Source: Struthio camelus
Taxonomy: Eukaryota > Chordata > Aves > Struthioniformes > Struthionidae
Reading direction: 5' to 3'
Length of the DNA stretch: 64,000 bases
Assembly (NCBI RefSeq): GCF_040807025.1
Contig: NC_090953.1
Coordinates: 23,854,997-23,918,996 of the forward strand
The position numbers and the translations under genes were made by a program. Each line of letters opens with the position of its first letter. The first letter of the stretch is position 1. This document shows positions 62,061 to 64,000 of this stretch, in pieces. Under the pieces are notes generated by a model. The model made no database searches and was not told the DNA's origin. It saw nothing but the letters and a program-made list of their open reading frames with translations.

Positions 62061-64000
62061 TCGACTTTTCTTTCTAACCAACTCTGAAAGACCTTCCTAA
62101 CAAACCCAAAATGGGCCTGAACTTGTATAGACCTCACTCCTGCTTTGAGACCTCATCTCACCCCATCACCATGGCCAAAGTGACACAGACCAAAGGGAGG
62201 TTCACATGGAGAGTCGCTTGGGTACAGACTATTTTTATCTGCCTTTATTCAGGGTGGCTGCAGGCCTGGGGACATCAGACATTTCTGGTGACAGAAAAGT
62301 GGCTGAAGTCAGCCTTGCCCACCAAAAACGTTGAGTCTTATGCTAATTCTTGGAGGACTTTCTACATTCAGGGTTTGTATGACTGCTGAATCCTTAATAG
62401 CTTGTCCTCACACAACCCAACCTTCTTTTGGAGTCAGGAAGCTTTCTCTCCTGCCATCAGCACATCAGATTTCATAATAGCAAAGTGAAATAACTTGGGA
62501 AGTAATGGAAAACAGGGAAGGATTAAGCTTTCCCAGGGACCTTGATCTGTTTTATCATCTCATTGTCTTCAGAGGGGTGGTTTTCTTTCAATCTAATTAT
62601 TTCATGGATATGTTTTGCTGGCTTTCTTATACATCCTGGCTTTCATCAAAACCATAAAGAAGATAAATCCCCTGTTATTGTTTTTTAATGAGAAATTCAT
62701 GATAATAACTTACATTTGGGAAACAATTTCAGTGACTTTACCTTGTTTTCCTGAGAGGTGTCCTGTGGGAGCTTTGTCCTATAAGAAATGGCCAAGAAGA
62801 GCATACGGTTCTCACCAGGAAGGAAGAAAATGATACACAGGCCCAGTAAGTTTCCTGAAGGACTAGACCCAGGTGCTCAGAAATCATGGTCCACATACAT
62901 AAGGGATTCCGTGCCTGAGGGCCACTTCTGGGCAGGGCTTCCAGAAATTCAGAGGGGCCACAGGTCTCTCTCCAAAGCCCCTGAGAAGCCCTCCAGGTCC
63001 TTGATGCTGTTGAAAAGCATCCTCTAGATGGACAAAAATAGAGATAGATATGCCTCAAAGTCTTTCACATGGAGATCTCCTGGGCCCCATCCAGGGCTGG
63101 TCTGCAAGTTACCAGAGGCAAAGCACAAGGTCAAACTATGTGAGCCTGACCTCGTTCTGGGCTGGGGTGGAAAGGGGTGGATCCAAATCTGGAGCACCTG
63201 CCTGGGCTGCCCTTGAGATGCCTTGAGCTGCAGGAGCAGGAATACAGCAACGGGAGAGGGAGGCCATGGGGATCAGGACGGCAGGCAGCCTGCCATATCC
63301 TGTCTGGAGATTTAGAGGCAGAAACATCTGGTAATGCATGTACTTACATGTCTGAGTTTCTCTCTCTAGAAATAGCTCAACATCTCTCCTTCCTCAAGTC
63401 TGACATTAGGGTCACGCATGTAAACTAGGGATGTGTTTGCTTGTCTGAAGGGAAAGCTAAGGGAAAGTTAAGCTTGTCAGGCAGCGTGATTCAGGCAGCT
63501 GGGGATTTCAGCTAAAAAACAAAACAAAAAACCAAAACAAATAAAAAATATGCATGACTGAAAACACTGGAGGAAGGGCTGAATCTCCAAACCCAAACAT
63601 CTACCAGAGTTTTCCCCCCTTGGCCTTGAAAGCAAGCTCCTTCTGTATTCATGGGCTGCATGTGGAAGAGCACCAATACTATGAGAACATCAGGGTACCT
63701 CCTGGAAGCTTAATCTGCCCTCATCTCACATTGACTAAGTAAAGGGGCGGGAAGCCCTTTTTGTTTTTTCACCTTCCAAAAGGCTTGAATAGTTGCTGTC
63801 AGTGCCAGAGACCTTCCACACGTCTGGCATATTATTATCTGGTGCTCCATTACTGAACCTATTACAGGACACAGGGGCATCTTCTCTTTTTGATGACTAG
63901 TTGTTAATTTAATATGATAACTAGACAATCGTATATTAAAGCGAACATACTCATGCCTCCTAATAGCACCTGCAATGTTCTGACATGTGTCTCTTGCTGG
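62061..64000. other. Intergenic DNA to the window end, no gene seen
   Basis: No supported exon or repeat. The A-rich stretch at 63,510-63,550 (AAACAAAAC units) is a low-complexity tract. Confidence 0.5.

Overview
The window looks like nuclear DNA from a bird. A roughly 950-bp CR1 LINE at 61,112-62,060 ends in the ATTCTGTG octamer repeat typical of avian CR1, older CR1 debris is scattered elsewhere, and the only convincing gene is a multi-exon vertebrate gene with consensus GT-AG introns. I could not identify the species.

Layout. Positions 1 to about 13,170 hold no gene I can support. Positions 13,230-25,464 on the minus strand carry a complete 11-exon coding sequence for TBC1D21, a Rab-GAP-like TBC-domain protein of male germ cells. 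I assembled it exon by exon: all ten introns are GT-AG, all phases agree, and the product is 346 residues. A polyadenylation signal lies 31-36 bases after the stop codon, and a perfect 8-bp cAMP-response element lies about 410 bp upstream of the start codon. From about 25,900 to the end I see no further protein-coding gene. This part holds an ancient CR1 piece (29,935-30,245), another CR1 piece on the other strand (32,935-33,045), homopolymer and simple repeats, a 22-bp minisatellite (about 47,480-47,840), a decayed Ty3/gypsy-type reverse transcriptase fossil (51,640-52,205), two moderately GC/CpG-enriched tracts (53,190-53,900 and 56,200-58,650) and the younger CR1.

Context. In mammals TBC1D21 lies between INSYN1/CD276 and LOXL1/STOML1/PML. 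If that order holds here, LOXL1 would lie beyond the low-coordinate end on the same strand, and INSYN1 beyond the high-coordinate end on the opposite strand. Neither coding sequence is visible in the window, so most of it is intergenic.

The two points most worth follow-up are the Ty3/gypsy fossil, because such elements are scarce in bird genomes, and the apparent retention of both catalytic finger residues (Arg132 and Gln167) in this TBC1D21. I found no novel multi-gene system.
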